From positions 1 through 29,354 of the IMG/VR virus record IMGVR_UViG_3300009158_000019: DNA of 29,354 nt. One strand, written 5' to 3'. This document shows, piece after piece, positions 13,350 to 19,791 of the stretch. The position numbers and the translations under genes were made by a program. The stretch comes from a virus. The first letter of the stretch is position 1, and each line of letters starts with the position of its first letter. The notes beneath the pieces were generated by a model, which was not told where the DNA came from, ran no database searches, and saw only the letters and a list, made by a program, of their open reading frames with translations.

Positions 13350-13528
13350 AGTTCCACCTCTTTAGATAATAGGATAGTCTTGGTTGGTATCCAGGTTATA
13401 GCTTCCTCATACTCAGCTTTAGCCTCTTCAAAGGTTGCAAAAGATTTCTGATAGCTACCATCAATTTTAAGATAGTAGCGAGTGCCATCATACTTAGCTT
13501 GCTCTTCAATTTCAAATAGTTTTTTCAT
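13346..13528 (-). CDS. Small hypothetical early protein (60 aa)
   Basis: A 60-residue ORF, MKKLFEIEEQAKYDGTRYYL, then KIDGSYQKSFATFEEAKAEY. The 'DG-Y-x-SF-TFEEAKA-Y' layout resembles small beta-beta-alpha proteins in which a strand pair is followed by a 'TFEEA' helix. It follows the 38-aa membrane peptide by 2 bp and overlaps the next gene by 4 bp. Function unknown. Confidence 0.6.
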   Translation of the reverse strand: MKKLFEIEEQAKYDGTRYYLKIDGSYQKSFATFEEAKAEYEEAITWIPTKTILLSKEVEL

Positions 13529-13530
13529 GA

Positions 13531-13647
13531 TTATTTAGATGTTAAATTGGTTTCTATTTTTTCTAATTCTTGAGTGTCTGCATCGAATGATCCTCCGATG
13601 AGTAGGCCTGCTATTAGCATGGCAATAAAGAGTAGTGTTTTTTTCAT
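13531..13647 (-). CDS. Small membrane or secreted peptide (38 aa)
   Basis: An ORF of 38 codons from ATG 13647 to TAA 13531. It starts KKTLLFIAMLIAGLLIGGSF, a basic N-terminus plus a hydrophobic helix like a signal peptide or membrane anchor, and ends with a short charged tail (DADTQELEKIE). It is the first gene after the best promoter in the window and ends 2 bp before the next ATG. It may be an early membrane-active peptide, for example for exclusion; this is inference. Confidence 0.6.
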   Translation of the reverse strand: MKKTLLFIAMLIAGLLIGGSFDADTQELEKIETNLTSK

Positions 13648-13670
13648 TTGATTAATTGATTTAATTTTAG

Positions 13671-13701
13671 CAAATGTACTACTAATTTTTAGATATGCAA
13701 A
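13671..13701 (-). promoter_or_regulatory. Bacteroidota-type promoter of the early module
   Basis: On the minus strand, TTTG (13701-13698) is followed by 19 bases and TACATTTG (13678-13671). This fits the Bacteroidota primary sigma consensus TTTG-N19-TAnnTTTG. The first gene starts at 13647, which leaves a leader of roughly 15-20 bases. It probably drives the run of early genes down to the terminator at 9231. Confidence 0.75.
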
Positions 13702-13730
13702 AGAAACCTTACTAATTATAGCAAAGTTAT

Positions 13731-13746
13731 TAACAAATAATTGTTA
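13731..13746. repeat. 6-bp inverted repeat TAACAA / TTGTTA
   Basis: A perfect dyad with a 4-base centre (ATAA) lies just past the stop of the spanin-like gene and about 30 bp upstream of the early promoter's -33 element. It may be an operator or part of a weak end-of-operon hairpin. Confidence 0.35.
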
Positions 13747-13748
13747 GC

Positions 13749-14147
13749 TTAGAAAAGTATATTGAAGATAATACCTCCTACAAATGAGATAGGTATACCT
13801 ATTAACGCTACGTTGCGCCAAGATTCTTTACGTGCAGCTTCTTTATACAGCTCTTGCTGGACCTTAACTAACTGCTGAGCTTTCTGCTCATTAGATATGC
13901 TGTAGGCATCTATAGCTTTTTGCTGATCCTTAATGACAGAACTTGCAATTTTATCACTTTTTGATAATAAGGTAACTTGGCCCTGCAGATAATCACGCTC
14001 GGCCTTTAGCTTAAGTAAGCTTCTTACTTCGTTAGTCGTTAGACTCACCAGGGTATCTCTCACCGGCAAGGCTTGTGAGTAGGTTACGCATGGCACGCTT
14101 GAGGCCATTGCGGTCAAGAGAATCAATAGCGCTGATGTTAGCTTCAT
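13749..14147 (-). CDS. Spanin-like protein with signal sequence and C-terminal TM (132 aa)
   Basis: I start at ATG 14147 (MKLTSALLILLTAMASSVPC); the longer frame begins with TTG. Residues 4-20 form a signal peptide. Cys20 is preceded by SVP, which is a poor lipobox. A coiled coil spans about residues 40-108, and a membrane segment ends the protein (VALIGIPISFVGGIIFNILF). The first 116 bp overlap the end of the upstream coiled-coil membrane protein in another frame, like Rz/Rz1 pairs. A role in outer-membrane disruption is inferred from position and nesting. The C-terminal membrane segment is not standard for an Rz1-type lipoprotein. Confidence 0.6.
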   Translation of the reverse strand: MKLTSALLILLTAMASSVPCVTYSQALPVRDTLVSLTTNEVRSLLKLKAERDYLQGQVTLLSKSDKIASSVIKDQQKAIDAYSISNEQKAQQLVKVQQELYKEAARKESWRNVALIGIPISFVGGIIFNILF

Positions 14148-14388
14148 ATCTTTTAGTATTATGTTCAATCTGCATATTCAGTTGTGCAATCTCTTGCATA
14201 CGCTGCACGTTAGTAGCTTCTAAGCTATCAATAACATGAGTAGCTCTATCTGCTCTGCGCTCGTAGCCTTGTATAGCTTTCTTACTGTCCTTTAAAGCTA
14301 TGTATAAGCATTGAATTGTTATGCAGATGGATAGTGCTACTACTATAACTGCTGCAGCTTTAATTTGTGTCTTGGTTTGATGTGTCAT
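14032..14388 (-). CDS. Inner-membrane spanin-like protein (118 aa)
   Basis: The start is ATG 14388 (MTHQTKTQIKAAA); the longer frame opens with TTG. One N-terminal membrane segment (residues 9-30, AAAVIVVALSICITIQCLYI) is followed by a periplasmic coiled coil (ATHVIDSLEATNVQRMQEIA onward). This is the type II topology of i-spanins such as Rz. It lies after the holin-like gene, overlapping it by 29 bp, and shares 116 bp with the next gene in another frame. The architecture is clear; function is inferred. Confidence 0.65.
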   Translation of the reverse strand: MTHQTKTQIKAAAVIVVALSICITIQCLYIALKDSKKAIQGYERRADRATHVIDSLEATNVQRMQEIAQLNMQIEHNTKRYEANISAIDSLDRNGLKRAMRNLLTSLAGERYPGESND

Positions 14389-14605
14389 TTGATTTCTTTT
14401 TGTCAAAGATAGACTCAATTACAGTTAATCCTAACCCACCTCCTGCTAAAATTAGCAGACCATCGAACATGTACTCAGGGCATTTGTAATCAGTGAACGT
14501 ACCAATATAAGATAAGTTAATGCATACTATTAGTGCTAAGATAGATGCCACTCGTTTAGAGCTCGCATCTCCTTCATTGCTAAATATGCTTTTAAGCCAT
14601 TTCAT
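14360..14605 (-). CDS. Putative holin (81 aa)
   Basis: Two membrane segments are visible: about residues 18-36 (RVASILALIVCINLSYIGTF) and 48-65 (DGLLILAGGGLGLTVIESIF). A polar N-terminus contains NEGDASSKR, and the tail is charged. The NEG-SSKR start and GLLI-AGGGLGLTVIE segment resemble holin-like proteins I recall beside endolysins in Bacteroidota phages. It overlaps the upstream gene by 4 bp (ATGA). It would form the inner-membrane lesion that releases or activates lysis. Confidence 0.7.
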   Translation of the reverse strand: MKWLKSIFSNEGDASSKRVASILALIVCINLSYIGTFTDYKCPEYMFDGLLILAGGGLGLTVIESIFDKKKSNDTSNQDTN

Positions 14606-14775
14606 CTCTTCTTACGCATCTTGTAGATGGTAAAGATGGATGCTACAGCTGATAGCAATAAGCAAAATATCTTTAGTGCAAATTCTACATCTAACATCCA
14701 TGCAGGAACACTAAGTAAAATGCTGCTAACTGTACCGGTTACTCCTTCCGCTATCTGCTGCTGGTTATTACTCAT
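14602..14775 (-). CDS. Second small holin-like membrane protein (57 aa)
   Basis: An ORF of 57 codons, ATG 14775 to TGA 14602, joined by ATGA overlaps to both the endolysin stop and the next ATG. A polar start (MSNNQQQIAEGVTG) is followed by hydrophobic stretches at residues 17-30 and 33-52 (FALKIFCLLLSAVASIFTIY), then a basic tail (KMRKKR). The topology and place suggest a holin, antiholin or pinholin partner. Confidence 0.65.
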   Translation of the reverse strand: MSNNQQQIAEGVTGTVSSILLSVPAWMLDVEFALKIFCLLLSAVASIFTIYKMRKKR

Positions 14776-15317
14776 GACTCTTTAAGTAGTGTGTATGTGA
14801 ATGTCTTTTTACCACTCTTTAAACATGCCTGAATAAACTCTTTAAACTGCTTAGAATGATTAAGCACTTGGCAGCCTGCGCTCCACTTATCAATATTAGT
14901 AGACTCAGCAGATTCGTTAGCTCTATGTATGTTAATGCCAAATAGGCCTGTATCTTCTTTACCTTGCTCCTCAGCTATGCTATCCTTATCGGCATCTCTA
15001 TACACTGTAACTTTCTTTGACTGCACTAATGCAGTGTATTTGCCCTTGTGCAAGCCTAATACATAGGTATCTACATACTGCCCACACTTTAGAATTGCTG
15101 TGCCTAAGCTATTCATAGGATTATTCAGCCAAAATGTACCTGGGTTAGTGGTACCGGTATACCATTTAAGCTCGCTGCCATTTACTAAACCTATTAAATC
15201 ATCAAATTTGTTAGGCTCGTTAGCTTTGCTACGTATTCCTACTACATGAATAGATGGCCATTTGTAGCCAAGCTCTGTAAATTGAGCTTTAAGCTCTTCG
15301 ATTGTTGGTGCTTTCAT
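14772..15317 (-). CDS. Endolysin, L,D-transpeptidase (YkuD)-like
   Basis: The 181-residue protein has FGINIHRA with H131 and, 15-18 residues later, WSAGCQV with S146 and C149. This is the spacing and order of the His and Cys in the YkuD catalytic motif (H...[ST]xGC). Earlier segments include NPGTFWLNNPMNSLGTAIL and QYVDTYVLGLHKGKY. There is no signal peptide. It sits directly before two holin-like genes and the spanin-like pair, so a peptidoglycan-cutting role in lysis is likely. Whether it hydrolyses or exchanges cross-links cannot be read from sequence. Confidence 0.75.
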   Translation of the reverse strand: MKAPTIEELKAQFTELGYKWPSIHVVGIRSKANEPNKFDDLIGLVNGSELKWYTGTTNPGTFWLNNPMNSLGTAILKCGQYVDTYVLGLHKGKYTALVQSKKVTVYRDADKDSIAEEQGKEDTGLFGINIHRANESAESTNIDKWSAGCQVLNHSKQFKEFIQACLKSGKKTFTYTLLKES

Positions 15318-15408
15318 TCTTTCTTAGTTCTTTATCGCGTTTAGTTAAATAGATCTTGAGCTTTTTCTCATAGTCTTTACGTGTTTGCTGCTCCTTTGTT
15401 AGCTTCAT
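15289..15408 (-). CDS. Small basic peptide (39 aa), possible
   Basis: An ORF from ATG 15408, 2 bp after the connector stop, overlapping the endolysin start by 29 bp. It begins MKLTKEQQTRKDYEKKLKIY and is highly charged and helical. It fills the only gap between the connector and endolysin genes. No family is recognised. It could be a chance frame, since Lys/Glu-rich short frames are easy to find in AT-rich DNA. Confidence 0.4.
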   Translation of the reverse strand: MKLTKEQQTRKDYEKKLKIYLTKRDKELRKNESTNNRRA

Positions 15409-15410
15409 TC

Positions 15411-15986
15411 TTAGTTTATAAAGTCTCGCACATTAAATCTGCTCCATGGACTATCACTGTTATTCATACTTCTACTAAAAGCTATTTGGCTCTGCCTGTT
15501 AACTACACGAATAGGTGTAATATTAGGGCTTGTATTATTGCTATACTCAGGATAATCTGAGTTATTAGCACAAAGATAATCTACTAATCTTTGAGTATAG
15601 TAATTAGCATTTTCACGTGCCATATCTCTTAGAGATGATAGCTCACCTTGAGTAATGGCTGTAGTGTTCTCAGATTGGCGAGTAACTAAGTTACCGTTAT
15701 CGTGCTTATACATGAGCATAGGATAGAGCTCTACCATGGTCCACCAAGCTGTTGGCTTCACAATGTATTCATTAAGCAAAGTTTCATAAACACCGGACAA
15801 AGTGCCTGCGCTTATCTCATTCTTAATCTTGTTAGTCAAGTTAGTACCTAACCAAAGAGTGATATACTTATCCTGCGCCAAGTAAATTGCAGGGCGAATA
15901 AGGTTAGTATCTACAGCCTCATTAAGCTGAGTATATTTCTTTAAAAACTCTTCGTTAATGAATAATATTTCGGGTGCTATTGCCAT
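15411..15986 (-). CDS. Head-tail connector-like protein (DUF6712-type)
   Basis: The 191-residue protein begins APEILFINEEFLKKYTQLNE and has IRPAIYLAQDKYITLWLGTN, WWTMVELYPMLMYKHDNGNL and LRDMARENANYYTQRLVDYL. This is the helical layout of the DUF6712 family, found next to portal genes in Bacteroidota phages. It lies 17 bp after the portal stop. Adaptor or connector function at the head-tail joint is inferred from family context. Family assignment is by memory of the motif order. Confidence 0.75.
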   Translation of the reverse strand: MAIAPEILFINEEFLKKYTQLNEAVDTNLIRPAIYLAQDKYITLWLGTNLTNKIKNEISAGTLSGVYETLLNEYIVKPTAWWTMVELYPMLMYKHDNGNLVTRQSENTTAITQGELSSLRDMARENANYYTQRLVDYLCANNSDYPEYSNNTSPNITPIRVVNRQSQIAFSRSMNNSDSPWSRFNVRDFIN

Positions 15987-16003
15987 GGTTGTTTAGTGTT
16001 TAA

Positions 16004-17773
16004 TTAGATTGGATTAACTCTGCCCTGATCAGGCATATCAAATGGGCGAGTATTAGCTGTAGCAAAGTCTTTAGCTATATCTTTCAAAGGCATGCCTGCA
16101 CGTATTGCTTTAGCTACTGAGATAGAATCAGATGATTCTAAGCCATTATCGGCAACGAATCTTCCCTTCTCTCTTTTACGAAAATATACTCTGCGCTCAA
16201 AATTATGCTTGCAATTTACTCCACCTTTATAAAGCCATACTGAATAGGTAGTGCTGCCTCTTTGCGCCAAGCCTTTATTTAAAGTATTTGTATCAGGCTC
16301 CATGGCTTGTAAATCTTCGTAACGGTATACATAACCATTTTGTGCAGCGTTAGCCATTTGCCTGCAGAATCTTCTACTTTGTGCACTTGTATTTTTTGTG
16401 TATGCGTAGCGTATTTTGTATAAGCCACTATCCATTTCAGATGGCTTATCAGGATCAGAGTAGCTTCTAACTGATGCAAGATTAACAGGCTCAGCTTCGA
16501 TTAATTCCCACTCCTCTTCGTCTACTATCTCTCCCTTATCTTCTAAGAACTCGCACCACCACGTCTCATCTTCATCTGTAAAAATTGGAGGCTTCTCTTG
16601 TGGATCTAAATTAATCTTTTTTTTTTCCTCAGATAATTGAGTTGTTGCATTTTGTGCAACAGTTGGAGCAGTGATTTCCTCCCCGAAAATATCATTAGCC
16701 TCAATATAAATATCAGAACTAATGCCCATGCCTCTAAATATCTCCTCAAGTGATTCCGTTACAATTTGTTGGTAAGGCTCAATTATATTCTTATTAAAGA
16801 TGCGATAAGCGTTCTTCATCTCATCAGCGTTACTACCTAATCCACCTGAGTCTCTAATACCAAATAGTAGAGGAGAGGTAACTCTGTGAGCTCCTAAGAT
16901 ATTCTCTCTTGACTGCGTGCTGAGCTCTTGCCACTGCTTATCTGCATCAGTCATATTCACAATATCTAAACGAGGTGCTCTATCTGATGATTCATTAAAA
17001 GTAAATACTACTTTACCTGCTTTCTTAGCGCCTACCATAGTCTCCCAGTTCCTTCTGATAGCTAACTGCTCTTCGGGATCAGGGATGCCATTGTTAAAGT
17101 GCAGCATGTAAGAAGGTGCCATGCCATTACTTAAGAAAGCTCTATAAAATTCGCTTATTTCTCTTGTAATTTCTATGTAATTAATGGCGCTGTAGTAATC
17201 AGGCTTCGGATAATATGCGCTACCTGGTGTCATCACTCCAATAAATAGCACCTGAGAAGGCTCATCTGCTTTTGAAGTAGGATTGTACATCGGGATAAAT
17301 ACAGGGATGTTCTTCTTCTTACGCATATCATTCCAATCTTTAGAATAATAAATGCCAGGTATAACATCTTCATCATTAGCAACGGCCAAACGGCAATTCT
17401 CATAAGGCAAATGATTAATCTTTGCTACGGTGTTTCTATCTACGCTCCAAATAACTTCTAAGTAGTAGCCACCTTGCATCTTCACATCAAGCGTTATAGC
17501 CCTTCTAATGGTGTTTAATTTCAATCTATCTATCTCACGCTGAGCTGCAGGATTAGAGCTCTTAAATTCCTTCCCTGCAATCATGAAAGCTATGCTCATA
17601 GTTAATGCAGAGTGCACCGGAGAGCTGTAGTATAGATCAATTAAATAATTAGGGAAGGAATTTGCCTCACCTAATGTTACCCATCCCTTAGGAGTCTCTT
17701 TCTCGTTAGCCTCTTGCGGCATTGCTGCGCCAAGATTAACTAACATAGGTGCCGCGTGTTTAATTTTATCCAT
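16004..17773 (-). CDS. Portal protein with C-terminal extension (589 aa)
   Basis: The start is ATG 17773 (MDKIKHAAPMLVNLGA); the longer frame opens with TTG. The first ~390 residues look like a phage portal: SPVHSALTMSIAFMIAGKEF, INYIEITREISEFYRAFLSN, AHRVTSPLLFGIRDSGGLGS and IIEPYQQIVTESLEEIF. An acidic linker follows, then a ~170-residue region with SAQSRRFCRQM, YRYEDLQAM and YSVWLYKGGVNCKHNFERR. I recall that module as part of other structural proteins of Bacteroidota phages. The portal is the dodecameric DNA gate. It overlaps the preceding gene by 8 bp. Confidence 0.85.
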   Translation of the reverse strand: MDKIKHAAPMLVNLGAAMPQEANEKETPKGWVTLGEANSFPNYLIDLYYSSPVHSALTMSIAFMIAGKEFKSSNPAAQREIDRLKLNTIRRAITLDVKMQGGYYLEVIWSVDRNTVAKINHLPYENCRLAVANDEDVIPGIYYSKDWNDMRKKKNIPVFIPMYNPTSKADEPSQVLFIGVMTPGSAYYPKPDYYSAINYIEITREISEFYRAFLSNGMAPSYMLHFNNGIPDPEEQLAIRRNWETMVGAKKAGKVVFTFNESSDRAPRLDIVNMTDADKQWQELSTQSRENILGAHRVTSPLLFGIRDSGGLGSNADEMKNAYRIFNKNIIEPYQQIVTESLEEIFRGMGISSDIYIEANDIFGEEITAPTVAQNATTQLSEEKKKINLDPQEKPPIFTDEDETWWCEFLEDKGEIVDEEEWELIEAEPVNLASVRSYSDPDKPSEMDSGLYKIRYAYTKNTSAQSRRFCRQMANAAQNGYVYRYEDLQAMEPDTNTLNKGLAQRGSTTYSVWLYKGGVNCKHNFERRVYFRKREKGRFVADNGLESSDSISVAKAIRAGMPLKDIAKDFATANTRPFDMPDQGRVNPI

Positions 17774-18176
17774 TGTATGCAATGTCTGAATCTATGGTTA
17801 GGTTAGGCTCTGTAAATCGGGGAGTAGTTAAATCTTCTACTATTAAATAACCCATTTGGATTACTCCTTCTACAACAGCATCTGTAGGATCTAAGTTAGT
17901 GCTGCTATTCTGCCCATAAACTACGTAGCTAAATCTCGCTGGGTAGTTAATTAGTAGGCTCGCAGCTGTTGGTGTGTTGGCATTGGTGCCGATTTGAATG
18001 GTAGTGTATCTATCATTCTGAGCTATCTGAATAGGGATAGCGTAAAGCTTCTCAAGTGTCTGCTCGTTAGTTAGTTCTAACAAGTAATGCGTGTAGGGAT
18101 TAGCAAGCAAAAGCTCCCCTTCCTTTAGACTAAGGTAGAGGAGCTGTGCTGCTGTATTTTTAAGTAAGTAAATCAT
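17766..18176 (-). CDS. Small virion-region protein (136 aa)
   Basis: Beta-rich protein (ANPYTHYLLELTNEQ; LLINYPARFSYVVYGQNSST) ending GVIQMGYLIVEDLTTPRFTE. I recognise the 'Y-x-F-EL-N' and 'NLDPTDA-VEGVIQMG-L-V' layout from uncharacterised proteins next to portal genes in Bacteroidota phages. It has no signal peptide. It lies between the tube-like gene and the portal gene and overlaps the latter by 8 bp. It is probably a structural or assembly protein; exact role unknown. Confidence 0.65.
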   Translation of the reverse strand: MIYLLKNTAAQLLYLSLKEGELLLANPYTHYLLELTNEQTLEKLYAIPIQIAQNDRYTTIQIGTNANTPTAASLLINYPARFSYVVYGQNSSTNLDPTDAVVEGVIQMGYLIVEDLTTPRFTEPNLTIDSDIAYNG

Positions 18177-18200
18177 TGGCTAAAGATAGCTCAAATTTAC

Positions 18201-18749
18201 TTATAGTGTACCTGCAATAACGTCTACTAATGGAAAAGCATCCCAAGTGTTATCATTGCCATCTGCATCAAGCAAATAAGCTTTATCTTTCTCTTCGCCA
18301 GTAAGCGTAATTGTATATCCTGACATGTCTCCCTTGGCTGTACCACTTGCTGTAGTGAAGGCAGTAACCTCTACTCCATCTTTATAGCCACACATCCAAA
18401 TATTGTTGTTATTATCCTGTACGAATAATATGTTCCGACCTTTAGAAATGTTTTGAAGCTCAAGTGAACGTGCAGCAGTCATGCCATGAAACATAGCTAC
18501 AACAGTTTGTGTGTAATATACAGTGCCATTCTCGATGCTGATAGCAGCCTCTTCTGTGAATGATCCTGTGTGCTTAGGTAATTGAAATTCATAAACATCT
18601 CCTGTAGGTAGAGCAGTAACTAAATTACTTGTTCCATTAATAGTAGCAGTGTTTGAGAATGTAGCGTAATCTCCTAAGTATAAGGCTTTTATGCCTCCAA
18701 TCGCCTCTTTACATGCGATCAATATGCCAGCGGTAGTTAGACAGCTCAT
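18201..18749 (-). CDS. Putative major tail (tube) protein (182 aa)
   Basis: I start at ATG 18749 (MSCLTTAGILIACKEAIGGI); the longer frame opens with TTG 18794. The protein is beta-rich and has TGSFTEEAAISIENGTVYYT, RSLELQNISKGRNILFVQDN, and GTAKGDMSGYTITLTGEEKD. This order (start with spaced Cys, a central E-x-x-x-ISKGR, and a TG-AKGDMSGYT end) matches small tube-like proteins of Bacteroidota siphophages. It is preceded by an A-rich leader and follows the capsid gene, both fitting high expression. Confidence 0.65.
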   Translation of the reverse strand: MSCLTTAGILIACKEAIGGIKALYLGDYATFSNTATINGTSNLVTALPTGDVYEFQLPKHTGSFTEEAAISIENGTVYYTQTVVAMFHGMTAARSLELQNISKGRNILFVQDNNNNIWMCGYKDGVEVTAFTTASGTAKGDMSGYTITLTGEEKDKAYLLDADGNDNTWDAFPLVDVIAGTL

Positions 18750-18792
18750 AGTTGTGTAAAATTTTTTTTTATTATTGTAAAATATTCTTTGC

Positions 18793-18826
18793 AAAGAATG
18801 GGCAGCTATTAGCTAACCCACTCTTT
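18793..18826 (-). terminator. Hairpin after the major capsid gene
   Basis: On the minus strand, AAAGAGTGGG (18826-18817) pairs with CCCATTCTTT (18802-18793) over 10 bp, with one G-U pair and a 14-base loop. The imperfect pair is allowed only in minus-strand RNA. The T-tract is short, so it may attenuate or stabilise capsid mRNA rather than fully terminate. Confidence 0.5.
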
Positions 18827-18843
18827 TAACAAAGGAGTATTAT

Positions 18844-19767
18844 TTAGTTATCAAATCCGATAACGATATCACCTAAAACAGCGTACTGAACACCAGCGCG
18901 GAAGCGCATAGCCATTCTCACGTTATCAGATGCATCTGTAAAGCTCATATCTACTACTTTCACCTCGTTGAAATCTGAATTCAAATCAGTTCCGAACACT
19001 AAGTTCTCACGTGTAGCTAAGATAACTACTGAGTCAGAGATACCTGGGCAAACATACACATCATAACCATTAAATGTCAATGGGAATGTAGCAGTACCTT
19101 GGTAAGTCATCAAGTAACCTGCAGTAGCCAAAGCTTGGCGGTATAACTGTGCAGTCTTACGGTTAACGTAGATCTTCAAATCAGGTGAACCTACCAATGT
19201 AGCAGGCAATGCATCTGTACATAACTGCAATTTATCAATTACGTTAGTAGCATCCAAAGAAGTTGTAAAGTCAACATCCGGTGTACCACCTTTACCGGCA
19301 TCGATTAAGTATTGTAAACCGTTGAATCCTGTGAATCCTGAAGATGGCCAGTTACCTTTCCAAATATTGCACTCAATCTCTTGTGCTACTTTAGCAGCCA
19401 AGTGAGAAATCAAAAAGTCAGAGAAGTTAGCAGGAACTACATCATTGATAAATCCACGTCCTGTTTGAGAAGCTTCCCAATCTTTTGTAAATTCTGCCTT
19501 GCAAAGTTGGATATTAACCATAAGGTCAGTAACCGTTAATACCTTCTCAGTTAAAGCTAAGGTAGAAGTAGAGTTGTCAAAGTCGCAAGTAGCAGCTTTA
19601 ACTAATCCTGTTGAAGCAAGAATCTTAAGTACAGCTTTGTACTTTACGTTTTCTTTTACAGTGATGTAGTTGTTTGCAATAGTATCCCCTGAAAGGACAG
19701 CTGCTGCAATGTACGGTAGCGCTAATTCGCCAGCGTAGGTTGAGGTGATGGTCAAGTTATCAGCCAT
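18844..19767 (-). CDS. Major capsid protein (307 aa)
   Basis: The 307-residue protein has LTVTDLMVNIQLCKAEFTKD, FSDFLISHLAAKVAQEIECN, TGFNGLQYLIDAGKGG, LKIYVNRKTAQLYRQALA and GYDVYVCPGISDSVVILATR. These suit the spine-helix and P-domain layout of HK97-fold capsids in Bacteroidota phages. The position after protease and scaffold genes, the exceptional A-rich leader and the following hairpin all fit the most abundant virion protein. No separate delta domain is seen, in line with the adjacent scaffold gene. Confidence 0.85.
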   Translation of the reverse strand: MADNLTITSTYAGELALPYIAAAVLSGDTIANNYITVKENVKYKAVLKILASTGLVKAATCDFDNSTSTLALTEKVLTVTDLMVNIQLCKAEFTKDWEASQTGRGFINDVVPANFSDFLISHLAAKVAQEIECNIWKGNWPSSGFTGFNGLQYLIDAGKGGTPDVDFTTSLDATNVIDKLQLCTDALPATLVGSPDLKIYVNRKTAQLYRQALATAGYLMTYQGTATFPLTFNGYDVYVCPGISDSVVILATRENLVFGTDLNSDFNEVKVVDMSFTDASDNVRMAMRFRAGVQYAVLGDIVIGFDN

Positions 19768-19791
19768 GTTTTTGTTTTTTTGTTTTTGTTT
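19768..19791 (-). promoter_or_regulatory. A/C-only leader before the capsid gene
   Basis: The 24 bases between the scaffold stop and the capsid ATG contain only A and C on the coding strand, repeated as CAAAAA-type units. Bacteroidota initiate without Shine-Dalgarno pairing, and unstructured A-rich leaders favour strong translation. This is the most extreme such leader in the window and fits a very highly made product. Confidence 0.6.

Noticed and set aside
16279-16479. Minus-strand 66-codon ORF inside the portal gene, and similar internal ORFs (7281-7547, 10041-10658, 20039-20224, 22439-22648)
   Set aside because: All lie wholly or mainly within well-supported genes in other frames, with shadow-like composition and no start signals.
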